Shown: one piece after another, positions 32,638-43,389 of the stretch | Layout of the letters: the number at the start of each line of letters is the position of its first letter | Position numbering within the stretch: position 1 is the stretch's first letter | Assembly: GCA_030998225.1 (NCBI GenBank) | Contig: JAPYXD010000308.1 | Location: 4,226,001 to 4,290,000, forward strand | DNA from: Diplolepis rosae | Taxonomy: Eukaryota; Arthropoda; Insecta; Hymenoptera; Diplolepididae | Direction of reading: 5' to 3' | DNA: 64,000 bases | Notes under the pieces: model-generated | Told to the model about the DNA's origin: nothing | Database searches by the model: none | The model's input: the letters and a program-made list of their open reading frames with translations, nothing else | Made by a program: the position numbers and the translations under genes

Positions 32638-34325
32638 TAATGTGCTAATCATGAAATTTAATAAGTAATCAAACAGAATTACGCAGGCCAATGAATTTGA
32701 ATCTGACCGTAAAATGTTTTTATCACATCAGGATTTTAAAATAAAAGGTGTTTAGCAGGTAAAAAGATGCAATAGTAGCGTCATTTAAAAAAAAGTATTT
32801 ACATTAGAATCGCAAACCTTGTGTTAAAATATTGAGATTATGGAATAAGGGTGCAAAAAGAATGATCTCTTTGAGAATAACCAATGGACGAATCCAAAAA
32901 ATTCAAATTAATTTTCTTCGTCCGTAATTGAGCCAACGGATGCAATAAGGGCATTTGCGCTCTAAAGCGCAAAGTACACTGAAAATAGCGCTTTTCTTAG
33001 AAATGTTGGTAGTCCGAGGAATGCAGCCCCTCCTTTTACAACTACAATGGAGGCTGCAGCCGTATTCGCGTTTGCGTAACTTAAGCTTCGATTACAGTGA
33101 TAAATGCAGGGGCAGATTGTTTTATCGCAGCCCACCTTTCATACTCTGGTTCTCCGTTCTTAACCTCTCATTCAAACGCTCGCCTTGTAAAATCTTGCTT
33201 TGCAGCCTTAGGTCCCTTTCCTCGTGACATATGTATTGTATATCAATTTCAATAACTCACTTTGTGTATTTGTTTAAATTTTAGACAAATATTAAAGTGG
33301 TTGTCGTCGCTGTCACATATAAGGATATTGAGTGGAAGCTTTGCGGAAAATCAAGTCATTTACATGATTTTTGGGCAACAAATTAAGTACACAGAGTTTT
33401 CATGTTTTATATAGAGAGTGACAGTATGTGCGGTAAAGGAAATAAAAATGGAATTCGAAGTGGAATAAAGTGTGACAAAAAGATCATTTTTTTTTAGTGC
33501 AGTGTAGTAAAATATATGAATTTAATGTTACGAGAAAACCGTGAAGAAAATATTTAAAAAATTATATTAAATTATAATTTCATAAAAATATTTCACAATC
33601 GATCAAGCGAAATATTTTTACGTAAAACTCGAATAAACGATAGATAGTTTATAGAATATCCATTGTTTTAGAAATGAATTAAATTCACACTTTTGAGCGT
33701 TCGTAACCTGATTGCGTTCCAATGGCTAATGCAACTCAGCATTTCTGGACATACGAGCTGGTCTTGAGACGTAGAGTAATTCCTAAATTAATTTTTCCAG
33801 TTATTTAAATACGTTCAATCAATAGAACTTTTAACGGTAAGAAAAGTTCACCCTTATGTTTTTCAGGTGCATTAATGTTTTATAAAGTAGATTAATTGAT
33901 AGCGAGAGTGCATAGGCACTCGATCGCTATGAACTATAAAGGTATGAAATGAGAGAAAAGCGAAGAATGAGTGTAAAGTGAGAGCGATGATATAAGAACT
34001 AGGATGAGCGGAGAAAGAATAGAATAGGAAAAAGAATGAACAATAGCAGACTTGCGACTTTATCATCGCGATATAATGTACGAATAGAAGAGGAAAAAGA
34101 GAACGAAGGAGAGAGGAAGAGAGAGAGATATCTAGTACACGTAAACCCATGCACTGTTTGTCGCCACAGCTTTCTGCCGTTTGTCAATTCCTCCTTTCGT
34201 TCGCCTATGCACATGCCTAATATACAGGTCTCTTTAGAAAATTTCTTGATGTGCTTTGCTGTGCATCGAGAGGCTAGCATACATTTCATAATTGTATCTC
34301 CTCCTCATACACCTATCCACAGTGG
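32638..34325. other. No gene called, one GC-richer patch
   Basis: Mostly featureless. The patch 32955-33232 is GC-richer and has frames on both strands. On the minus strand an ATG at 33232 opens MSRGKGPKAAKQDFTRRAFE and stops, and a neighbouring frame continues NERLRTENQSMKG. This could be a frameshifted coding relic, but I do not recognise it. A purine-rich stretch (33940-34130) follows. Confidence 0.35.
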
Positions 34326-34484
34326 GTCCACTCATTTAGGAGAAAAGGGGAACGAATTATAATGTTTGCTATCAACAAGTGGTAGCGCTATTGTCGCCAC
34401 CGATGTTATTTTTAAACTGTTGTAACCATAGCAAAAATATCAGTGCCAGTTGAAATAATACAGCCGATGCTCATTTTACTCAAC
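34326..34484. repeat. Partial copy of the ACACGGAG long family
   Basis: It is nearly identical to 36658-36826 (gtgggtccactcat... through ...tgctcattttactcaac), in the same orientation. It breaks off exactly where the inverted-repeat composite begins, so the composite apparently inserted into this copy. Confidence 0.75.
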
Positions 34485-35199
34485 CACAGTCCGGCCACTA
34501 CCATATATTTTAGGAGGGTACTTAAAAAAGTGGAAATGAGCAGCAGCGCCGGCAAGTTTCGATAGCAAGAACTAATATCAATGCAAACGAAACCCCCGCC
34601 CCCCCAACCCGATGTATTCTAAAGAGCGGAAAATTTTGAAATATATTGTATGAAATCCACTTTATAAATTTAAATGATTTAAAATTGAAAATAATTTGTG
34701 AAAGAATAAAAATACAAGAATTTTCAAATATGCACCACAATGAACAGTTAAATACTGTACTCTTACACGGAGAAAAATAGTTGAAGTAATTTTACTCAAC
34801 TCTGTCGATTAAACTTGGGACTTAAGGACATTTGAACATTTATTAAATCCTACTCGGGTAAAATGAATTTGATAAATACCTAATTCACCCAAAGTAAATA
34901 TCAATAAGCGTTACATAGGAAATACTAAGGAGTTAAGTAAAACGTTGTCGACGACAGGGCATCACAATGCGTCAGTGGGTTTAATTTGGTAGTACTAATG
35001 ATATTACTGCCTGCTGAATCCTCGACAGGGTGAATAAAAAAAAATGGAAAAAATGAAAATTTTGTTTGGTTCTTGTTTAGTTTTTAACAGAGAATTTGAA
35101 ATCCAAAACTTTATGACTATTGGCGGATCACCCTGTATAATAATAGACACAAAAATTATTTATAACCACGTCGAAATGAGCGGTTAGATTTATGTACAT

Positions 35200-36112
35200 A
35201 CACGGAGAAAAATAGAAAATAAACCGCAATATCTTGATATTAGCAGATAATATATTTGCGATTTAATTATGGGACAGCCATCTAGATATTGAAACAGAGC
35301 ATCTGCAGATATTAAAATAAAGATGTTTATTCGCAATATCTAAGATATTAAATTTAACAACCCAATATGTTAATTTATAATATCTCAGATGTTAAACTGA
35401 AATACACTAGATATCGGGACATAGTATTTGAGATAATTAACTCTAATATCTTAAATAGGTTTTAATGACAATCACTAGTGCTCTTTCTTTGTATGTACAT
35501 AAGTCGAAAGTCAAAGGCAAGGCAACCTGTTTATAAATGGAGATTATAAAAACGTTCAACATAATTATAAACATTTGGAATCTATTACGAATTCCAGTAA
35601 GCAAATTCCGATTCGAAGTTGAATTTGAAAACGGCTATATAGAGAGCGTGTTATTGAGAGGTTAGAAAATTCATTTCAAAGATTGAACGTATAAGAATGA
35701 CATATTTATATAGATAGATAGATACTTACTGATTTCAGTACTGGTAATTTGAAATTTCTTTAAAAATGATACTTCAAAACTTCATATAGACACAACATTA
35801 TTAATTCAGTGTCGAAACCATAAACCACGCGACCAGAAAAGCTATGGGCGAGCGCGAAACACAAATTATATGAAATTCAAAGACTCTGATCACGTGACTT
35901 TTCCTCAGGTACGTGTATGCTACTGTTTGTAACATCTCGGATATTAAAGTTTAATATCTAATATTGTAAAATTCGAATATAATCTGTTATTGGTCATTAA
36001 TATCTCGTATATTTAAAAGAATATACTAGATATTATGTAGTATAATCTAGATTATATGGGATAATATCCAACTTTCTAGTATCTCATTTTTAGTATCTAT
36101 TTTTCTCAGTGT
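35200..36112. mobile_element. ACACGGAG-type nonautonomous element, AT-rich
   Basis: It begins ACACGGAGAAAAATAGAAAA and ends, in reverse complement, ACACTGAGAAAAATAGATAC. The interior is rich in 'atatctagatatt' and 'taatatct' motifs that make many small palindromes. No coding frame. A clean target duplication was not found because another element starts directly at its right end. Confidence 0.6.
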
Positions 36113-36281
36113 ACACGGAGAAAAATGGGTACTCTACTCAACTTGAATATCTGGTATGTCAACCTCATGATATTTGAATTGATATCATGAAAAAAATTAT
36201 AGATTGTACGTGGTACTATCTGCAATATAATACTGACTACCTTAATTTTGACTCAAAGTTTAACACTACTTTTTTCCGTGT
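36113..36281. mobile_element. Short ACACGGAG-type MITE
   Basis: It begins ACACGGAGAAAAATGGGTAC and ends cttttttccgtgt, 169 bp, directly adjacent to the preceding element. Confidence 0.6.
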
Positions 36282-36657
36282 ATGCGCATAAATGTTTGAA
36301 TGTATGTGCATATATGTGCATGCCAATTATGTATATAACAAGAGATATTGGCACCTATATATGTGCATATAAGGATGTAATAAAATTAATGTGGCTTCTG
36401 TCAATATCTGAAAATGAAAGAATGAATTAAAATAATGTAAATGAAATGAATGAAAATTAACGTGAACGTAGAAATTAAAAATTTGTGAGAAGAACGATAG
36501 AAAAGAGAATATGAGAAAACAATGAACGCAGATAGTTAGGACAAATAGAGAAAGAAGGAAAAGGAAAACATACGCACGCAATAATTGTTAGAAAGTTTTG
36601 AATATTATATCTAAATTCATCAATAATATTGTGACGTTCTAAGCTTTAAGTTATCAG

Positions 36658-37088
36658 TGGGTCCACTCATATAGGAGAAAAGGGGAACGAATTATAATGT
36701 TTGCTATCAACAAGTGATGGCGCTATTGTCGCTACCGATGTTATTTTTAAGCTATTGTAACCATAGCAACCATATCATTGCCAGTTGAAATAATACAGCC
36801 GATGCTCATTTTACTCAACTAGCGTTCGAAGTACCTCAAGCGTCGGTGATATACTTATACATTTCATTTTAACCCACTGACGCATGTTAATGCCCTGTCT
36901 TCGACAACGTTTTACTCAAATCCTTACTATTTCCTATGTGACGCTTATTGATATTCACTTTGGGTGAATTAGGTATTTATCAAATTCATTTTACCCGAGT
37001 AGGATTTAATAAATGTTCAAATGTCCTTAAGTCCCAAGTTTAATCGACAGAGTTGAGTAAAATTACATCAACTATTTTTCTCCGTGTA
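36658..37088 (-). mobile_element. ACACGGAG long family copy
   Basis: On the minus strand it begins ACACGGAGAAAAATAGTTGA at about 37088. It runs through gacgacagggca-like, gtgggtt and accgacgcttgaggtac blocks to ttgccagtt-like sequence and gtgggtccac. The copy at 62923-63231 is collinear with its first about 310 bases, and 34766-34990 with its first about 220. Confidence 0.7.
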
Positions 37089-37366
37089 ATAGTACAGTAT
37101 TTAACTGTTCATTGTGGTGCATATTTGAAAATTATTGTATTTTTATTCTTTCACAAATTATTTTCAATTTTAAATTATTTAAATTTATGAAATGAATTTC
37201 ATACAATATATTTCAAAATTTTCCGCTCTTTAGAATACATCGGGTTAGGGGGACGGGGGTTTCGTTTGCATTGATATTAGTTCTTGCTATCAAAACTTGG
37301 CGGCACTGATGCTCATTTTCACTTTTTTAAGTACCCTTCTAAAATACATGGTAGTGCCGCACTGTG

Positions 37367-38364
37367 TTTAAGTTTTAATCAGATTTTCCTAGCTAAATTC
37401 TAAAGCCAATTACCCTGTCTATATTCCTCTATTTATGGTTAAATATAATTAACAATTAACCGGGTAGAGGAAGAGACAAATGAATTAAATAACAATTAGG
37501 TTTAACAAGAATAGTTTATTTAAAAATTACAATATTGACCAAAGCGACTTTTGTTCATAGAGAAAAAGAGAGTTGGTTGCAACCTGGTTTTTCTTCGGTT
37601 GGTAGTCTGGTTTTTTAACCTCAAAGAAAAAAACATCGTGAGTCTAAGTGTGTGACAGAGTAAAGAGAAGTTCAATTAATAAAATGTTCTTAACTTACCG
37701 GTTTCTTTTTACGTAAATGCCTAGTAGGTAGAATAATACTTTTGTGTGGTGATCCTTAATCCTTGGCTGGTGGTAATTACAGGTACCTCCCCTAATCACT
37801 AGTAGGTAATTCTTAGATTGTATGATTTTAATTCCGAGTATATCACGCTGTCGCTTGTTAGCTGTTTCACTTCTTGATGATTCAAAATAATATATGATAA
37901 GTTTTAAGAGAAGTGGTTACTATTCTGACGACTTCTAAGATTTTCGACCAGTACGGCGACGATAGACCGGTTCAAAAGATTTTCACATGCGTTTTCTGGC
38001 TGTCATTTAAATTGACTTTAAGTCACTTAGACTGATCTTATAGATCTTATATTGTCACCTGTAGTTTAAATATATTTCAATATATTTTTTTTTCAAGTCC
38101 ATTAGAATCTTAGGTGTCAGTGTCTCAAGGAGCTGTGCAAACCCGTGTCACCAGGCTTAGGTAGACTTAGTCACAAGGGTCAAATACATTATTTGTATAT
38201 ATAGGTAATAAGGTAACAATGAAAATACAATTATCGTACAATGACGAAAATATAGTTGTATTAAAATCGGTATTTTTTTTCAGTCACTATTATCCTATCA
38301 ATAATTATGTCATCATATTTAAACATTCTTTATTGTTCATACAATTACATCAAATGATGTAATA
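37367..38364. other. No gene seen
   Basis: AT-rich sequence without recognised structure. It ends where the partial SINE begins. Confidence 0.45.
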
Positions 38365-38600
38365 AAGACCTGGCCTCGAATCCCAGCGCAGTCGAAAGCG
38401 TCTTTTTTCCACAGAAAGATTTCATATTCTTTAAATTTGAATTTAACTTGCATTTATTTGCGATATAAGAGTTTGAAATTGTCTACGAGGACACCTGTCG
38501 GCAACGTATCCTATCTGATACGCGACTAGTGGTTCTTCGATAATGTAGGCAGTGGCAGAAATTCCAAACTCAACTAATTAATTTGAAATAATAATAATAA
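38365..38600 (+). repeat. SINE, 5'-truncated copy
   Basis: It starts within the tRNA-like head (aagacctggcctcgaatccc, the B box) and continues through cgcagtcgaaagcgtc, a T-run, ccacagaaagat and the whole 3' body. It ends in an AAT-type simple repeat (aataataataat). It is nearly collinear with 38710-38955. Confidence 0.8.
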
Positions 38601-38670
38601 TATTACGGCCGCAAGGCTGAGCCACTAGGCGATGTAAGGAGATCTTTCTGTGGAGAAGGAGATGTTGGAC

Positions 38671-38955
38671 GCCTGTGTAGCTTAGTGGTTAGAGCACTCA
38701 ACCGGCAATCGAAAGACCTGGGCTCGAATCCCAGCGCAGTCGGAAGCGTCTTTTTTTCCACAGAAAGATTTTCAAAAATTCTTTAATATTTGAATTCATT
38801 GGCATTATTTGCGATATTAGAATTTGAAATTGTCTAAGAGGACACCTGTCGGCAAAGTATCCTATCTGATACGCGACTAGTGATTCTCCGATAATGTAGA
38901 CTGTGGCAGAAATTTCAAACTCAACTAATTAATTTCGAAATATTAATAATATTTT
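38671..38955 (+). repeat. SINE, full-length tRNA-derived copy
   Basis: The head gcctgtgtagcttagtggtt has an A box (TAGCTTAGTGG, 38678-38688), and GGGCTCGAATCCC (38720-38732) is a B box, so this is a polymerase III promoter from a tRNA. A T-run and ccacagaaagat follow. Then comes a body with GAGGACACCTGTCGGCAA, GTATCCTATCTGATACGCGA and CTCCGATAATGTAG, and a tail of aatattaataatatttt. SINEs are mobilised by a partner LINE. The 3' body is found at three other places in the window, one inverted. Confidence 0.85.
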
Positions 38956-39029
38956 TTTTCTTTTTGCGGAAGGGAAAAATAATAAAAAATATTCGTTTAA
39001 ATATTTGCCACTGAAAATCATTAAAATTC

Positions 39030-39217
39030 ATGATATGTAACAATAAAATAAAATTATTTGAGTTCAAACTTATCCCATCTCCAAAACCTTATCTGTATGA
39101 TGAATTGTGCGAAACACCTCAGGCCGATTCCTTTGGAATAAGCGCGGAAAAAATTGAAGATGTTCGAGCCTTATTAAGATATTTGAGCCCAGGTGGAAAA
39201 AAATATTACGAAGATAT
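39030..39217 (+). pseudogene. Possible TE ORF fragment, interrupted
   Basis: The open frame from 39030 reads KLFEFKLIPSPKPYLYDELC, then EKIEDVRALLRYLSPGGKKY and YEDI before a TGTCACG sequence that looks like an LTR start. The text is protein-like, but I do not recognise the family. It ends at the candidate LTR. Confidence 0.35.
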
Positions 39218-39466
39218 TGTCACGTCCCGCGACTCTACCGCCACAAGTAACAAACAGATTAAGAAATCAATAAAGGGATCAAGACAGCATTACAGCGAGT
39301 GTGGTTTTATCGACGCAGGTTATAGACAAATCTACAGATCAATAGGATGATCAATATGAAATAATATACATAATAACAAATCGACTTAGCCAGAGAGAAA
39401 GTGAATGAAGTCCTACAGTACCAACGCACTACTACATGCATTTACCACACACACTACAGTCACAAC

Positions 39467-39568
39467 ATGTAACTTGTAATAGCATGTAACTTGTAATAAC
39501 ATGCGACTGGTAATAGCATGTGATTGGTAATAACATGTGACTGGTCATAACATGTTACTCGTCATAGT
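39467..39568 (+). repeat. Six 17-bp tandem repeats
   Basis: Six diverged units of the form atgt(a/g)act(t/g)gtaata(g/a)c follow each other without spacers, ending about 17 bases before the TATA box. They look like an upstream enhancer array in the candidate LTR. Confidence 0.85.
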
Positions 39569-39584
39569 TGACCTTTTAAACTTC

Positions 39585-39616
39585 TATAAAAAGCGAAAGT
39601 TCCAATAGAAGTCAGT
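39585..39616 (+). promoter_or_regulatory. Core promoter: TATA box and initiator
   Basis: TATAAAAAG at 39585-39593 is followed by TCAGT at 39612-39616. This matches the arthropod initiator TCAGT, with 29 bases between the first T of TATA and the initiator A, which is the optimal spacing for a polymerase II start. Confidence 0.6.
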
Positions 39617-40496
39617 TCAGTTAGTTAGTCAACGTCCGATTTCTACAATGTAACCAACACGAGTCCAGTCCAGTGCCATCAAATCTATACCGCGAATGCA
39701 ATCCAGTCAGTCTATTCCAACTTCACCAGATTTCTACCGCTAGCCAACCCAAATTCTAACTCGACGCTGAGTTCAATGACTTTAAAAGTGAAGGGGAATC
39801 GCCTTCCAAATTCTCTTTGAAACTGGGATGAAAGAATCAACTAGGTTAGCCGTCTGAACTACGAATTTCCTATCTAACAACAACTATCTCAAGATTACAA
39901 CGAAGACTCAAGTTGCCACATTCGCTTTACTGGACTCAATCAATCATCAAGCAATTTACAATTCAGGGTAATCACAAGGGTATTTCAAAATTTCAATTCA
40001 ATTTCCATTTCCATGGTGCTTACTGAATATAATTTTATTGTCAATAAATATATTTTATATCATTAACCATTCTCAATCACTGACTATTCCTCATCCCTTA
40101 GAGAGGATTGTCCCAGTTAAGAAATTCAAATGAAATAGTTTTTTAAGATGCAAGATTAAGGTATTATTATTGAGGTAGTATAGAATAATGTTTTAATAGA
40201 TACATTGTGTACAATTGTAAATTATTTTCATTTTCATAATAACAAAATTTGAATAAAAAATACAAAACGTCAAGTTTAATTTCACGCTTAATTGTTTACG
40301 GAAAAATAATTTACGATCGCATGACTTTCAATAGCAAATTCACAAATAAACTAAGAAAACCGCGGAATTCTGTTGAATAATTCAACTTCAGCGCTTTGTG
40401 CGTCGCACACTTTTTATTAACAACCCTTTCAATTCTTTATTTTTAGTACGAATAATTTGAAATTTTCCGAAAAACTTCCTTTAATACAAATAAATA

Positions 40497-41397
40497 CAGT
40501 CTGTTCAACAAGAGCAAGTTCTCGATTTTTCGAAAACTATTAGAGATTTTTGAAATTTTTTTTTTTTTTAATGAAAGTACATTCAAAGGACTACGGCGCA
40601 ATTACCAAGGGGATTCAGTAGCGTTCGAATCGTCCGAGAGAGCAGACGTGAGTCATAATGAGTTCTGTGTACGCGAAACGTTTTGAAGCGGTCTTCTTGT
40701 GTACCCATCCAAAGGGACCACTTATGTCCTATACAGCCGCTGCTAAATACATCAAAAAGTCGAAATCGTTCGTGAAGAAGTGGGTTGAGCGTTATAAAGC
40801 CAATAAAACAGTCGACGCTCTGCCTGAAAGAGGCAAATGTTTGTGGATGCTTCTCACGGCGCGGTTTTGGATGTTTAGAGCTCTTCATCGAGAACTAGAA
40901 TGCTCAGAAAATGCTACAGATATATGAACGTGGTCTTCTAAGGTCTGCTTCAAAGATGTTTGGAGCCGATACAGCCGATTGGATCTTACAAGAAGATAAC
41001 GACCCGAAACATAGAACCCGTCTCTGCACCGCCTGGAAAACAGAAAATGGCATCACAACTTTGGACTGGCCATCACAGTCCCCCGATGTGAATCCAATCG
41101 AAAATGTCTGGAGTGTTTTAAAGAGGAAGCTTGCGGGAAAACGTGTGTTCACCCTGAAACAGCTCTCGCAAAAAATCAGGAAGATATGGCAAGAATTACC
41201 AACGGACTACGCTAAAAAATTAGTGGAAAGCATGCTGAAAAGGTGCCAGGCCATTCTGGACAACGATGGGGACTGGACTATCTATTAGGTAGTAGCGCCG
41301 TAGTCCTTCGAGAGTACTTTTATTTAAAAAAAAAAAACGTTTCAAAGTCTCTAATAGTTTTCGAAAAATCGAGGACTCGTTCTTGTTGAACAGACTG
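40497..41397 (+). mobile_element. Tc1-type transposon, internal deletion derivative
   Basis: This 901-bp element has TA on both sides (40495-40496, 41398-41399). The terminal inverted repeats are about 55 bp (CAGTCTGTTCAACAAGAGCA...). The N-terminal frame starts MSSVYAKRFEAVFLCTHPKG (40658) with a helix-turn-helix (YIKKSKSFVKKWVERYKANK) and stops after LPERGK. The frame 40911-41288 resumes with WILQEDNDPKHRTRL (second aspartate), SQSPDVNPIENVWSVLKRKL (glutamate) and runs to the normal C-terminus before TAG. The first catalytic aspartate region is deleted, so DD34E is incomplete. The ends are well preserved, so it could be moved in trans. Confidence 0.9.
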
Positions 41398-42448
41398 TAA
41401 CTTTGTCACTTCATATTTTTCGAAACATAAAATTTATTCGTCACTTTTTCACTCCGAATCGCGAAAAACAAAGAATTGACAGGTATTGATTTGTTATTGA
41501 ATATTCTCAAATGTTGATGCTATTTATTGCTTTTAAATGACATTTATTCGGTATCAGCAATGAATACTAAATTAAAATACGCAAAATTTAATCCATTGCG
41601 TGCAGTAGTTACCGAGAAATCGCAATTTATGTTTTTTGAAACATTGATTTTAAGTTATTCAAAAAATACCTTTTATATTTCTTTTTTCGTAATAATCATG
41701 TTGAACTAGGAAAAACTTGAGGAATAAAAGTTGTATTTTGACAAGCTCTATCAACTTATATTTTTTTATTTTAAGTTTTTACAACTTCTCTTTTTTACTT
41801 CAATTTTAGAAAGTGGACAATACTTTTCCCCTTTTTCGAGCACTCGGCGAGTTCTTCTTTCCGTGGTCTCAATTAAATGTGATTGATAATAATAATAATA
41901 ATCATAATAATAATAAGTCATAAAAATAAAGTAACGATGAGTGTTAAATAATATAATAATAATTATATTATTATTATATAATATAATATATTATTATATA
42001 ATTTTACGGTTATAATAATTTATGTATATATGATATAACTTTTAAGCAAAATAATTTAAGGAGGGAGCCTTAAGTAAACGACTGTTTTTTTATAAAACTT
42101 TTTCCAGAAAAATGAGAACATTTATCAAATCGGAATAAACTGCATGATATTATTGACTATACAAAGCATTTGGAATTTTTTTTTATAGTTGAAAAAATCC
42201 AAAATGGCGGCGCTACAGCTGCTCGAAGTAGGCTCCTTTGATTTCTACTGGGGAACGCCCAGGTCCTTGTAATTGACTAAAATCAATAAATCTGTTCTTT
42301 TAAATAAATTTAGCCCTTTTGCTTCGAATGAACCTGAATAAAACAACAACCAAAAATTCGAAATTTGGGGACATTCAAAAACTAAATCACCTTTTTTTAT
42401 TATAAATAAATCAATAAGAACAATATTTATTATAACAATTTTAATGTA
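41398..42448. other. AT-rich DNA with ATA/TAA simple repeats
   Basis: No gene. AAT/ATA repeats occur at 41888-42005 (aataataataat, tattattatataata). Confidence 0.5.
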
Positions 42449-43090
42449 CGAGGTCTGTCCAGAAAGTATCGGGCCTACCTTTATATCTCCGCGCCATAGT
42501 GTTCGAGCGACTTCTGCGGAGCATGAACGTCAACAGTAAAGCCTCACAAACCTATCGGTTGCTTGCTGACATCTGCCTGACGTATAGTTCATGCGCAGCG
42601 TGTCTTTGTTTACAAAGCTATTTTTGAGTTAGGCGGATTTTGTGATTGTTAAAAATGACTGAAAAACAAGATCAACGAATTTGCATCAAATTTTATTTTC
42701 AACTCGGAAAAACGAGTTCGGAAACTATTCAGATGATGCAGAAGGCCTTCAGGAATGAGTGTATGAGCAAAAAACGAATAAAAGAGTGGTATAATCGTTT
42801 CAAATGAGGCCGCACTTCTGTTGATAGTGATTCTCGTTCTGGCCGACCTTCGACGACAAAAACATTGGATAATATTGAGCGGGTGCGACTTGCGATTGAA
42901 GGTGATCGTCGATCAACTGTTCGTGAACTAGAAAATGATCTCGGAATATCGAAAACTACTGTTTGGGAAATTTTTAACAAGATTTTAGGAATGACTCGCG
43001 TGTGTGCGGTGACTGGCTTCTTCACCACGATAACGCGCCAGCGCGTTCATCGAATCTTGTGCAGCAGTTTCGGAGTAAACACACTTTTTA
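42449..43090 (+). mobile_element. mariner deletion derivative, 3'-truncated
   Basis: The left end CGAGGTCTGTCCAGAAAGTA follows TA. The frame starts MTEKQDQRICIKFYFQLGKT (42655) and continues QMMQKAFRNECMSKKRIKEW, RSGRPSTTKTLDNIERVRLA and NDLGISKTTVWEIFNKILGM, the two DNA-binding helices of mariner transposase, with one TGA at about 42807. It then jumps to DWLLHHDNAPARSSNLVQQF, skipping the first catalytic domain, and loses homology near 43090. No right terminal repeat was found. Confidence 0.82.
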
Positions 43091-43389
43091 TGTTGAAACT
43101 TGCGAAAATTTCGAATTTTTCATTTTTTTCCCCGGATTTTGTTGGTTCGAGTAGAAGAAAACTATACGGAAAATAACGATCTGCAATATTTTTTGTTTCA
43201 AATAAAAATTGCGAACGCTATCTTGTACGCAGATTAGGTACTTCAACGGCGGGGCGCTCTACGAGATTCCCTATATCTCAACTTATAATGCGTTCCTGCA
43301 TGTTACACAAATTTTTTTTCGAACTTCAAATATATAAGAAAATATTTCCAAAACTGTGTTTGGTTAAGTGATTTATGTCCCTTCCAAAA

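Larger units (their letters stand above)
34485..37366. mobile_element. 2.9-kb composite with about 500-bp inverted arms
   Basis: The left arm (34485-34990) and the right arm (36869-37366) are diverged reverse complements. The outer ends are CACAGTCCGGCCACTACCAT at the left and CACAGTGCGGCACTACCATG in reverse complement at the right. Both arms contain, in mirrored position, a G/C homopolymer-rich segment, cattgtggtgcatatttgaaa and an ACACGGAGAAAAATAG start. Between them are other ACACGGAG-type elements and an ordinary AT-rich centre. No transposase is visible. The mirrored inner insertion in both arms implies that the arms arose by duplication or conversion after it. Confidence 0.75.
39218..40113 (+). 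repeat. Candidate solo LTR with promoter
   Basis: It starts TGTCACGTCCCGCGAC, contains a six-unit 17-bp repeat and a TATA box with a well-placed initiator. An AATAAA signal lies near 40045, which is the U3-R-U5 order of an LTR. The right limit (gtccca near 40113) is a guess. No second copy, primer-binding site or target duplication was found. Confidence 0.45.

Noticed and set aside
36248..36581. Open frames with membrane-like text (cysteine/tyrosine-rich, then F-rich on the minus strand)
   Set aside because: They lie in AT- and purine-biased sequence across MITE borders, with no homology or start context, so chance frames are the simpler explanation.
38671..38745. A functional tRNA gene
   Set aside because: A and B boxes are good, but the acceptor stem does not pair and the unit continues into the conserved SINE body, so it is a SINE head.
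39467..39568. CRISPR-like array
   Set aside because: The 17-bp units are contiguous without spacers and the window is eukaryotic, so it is an ordinary tandem repeat.
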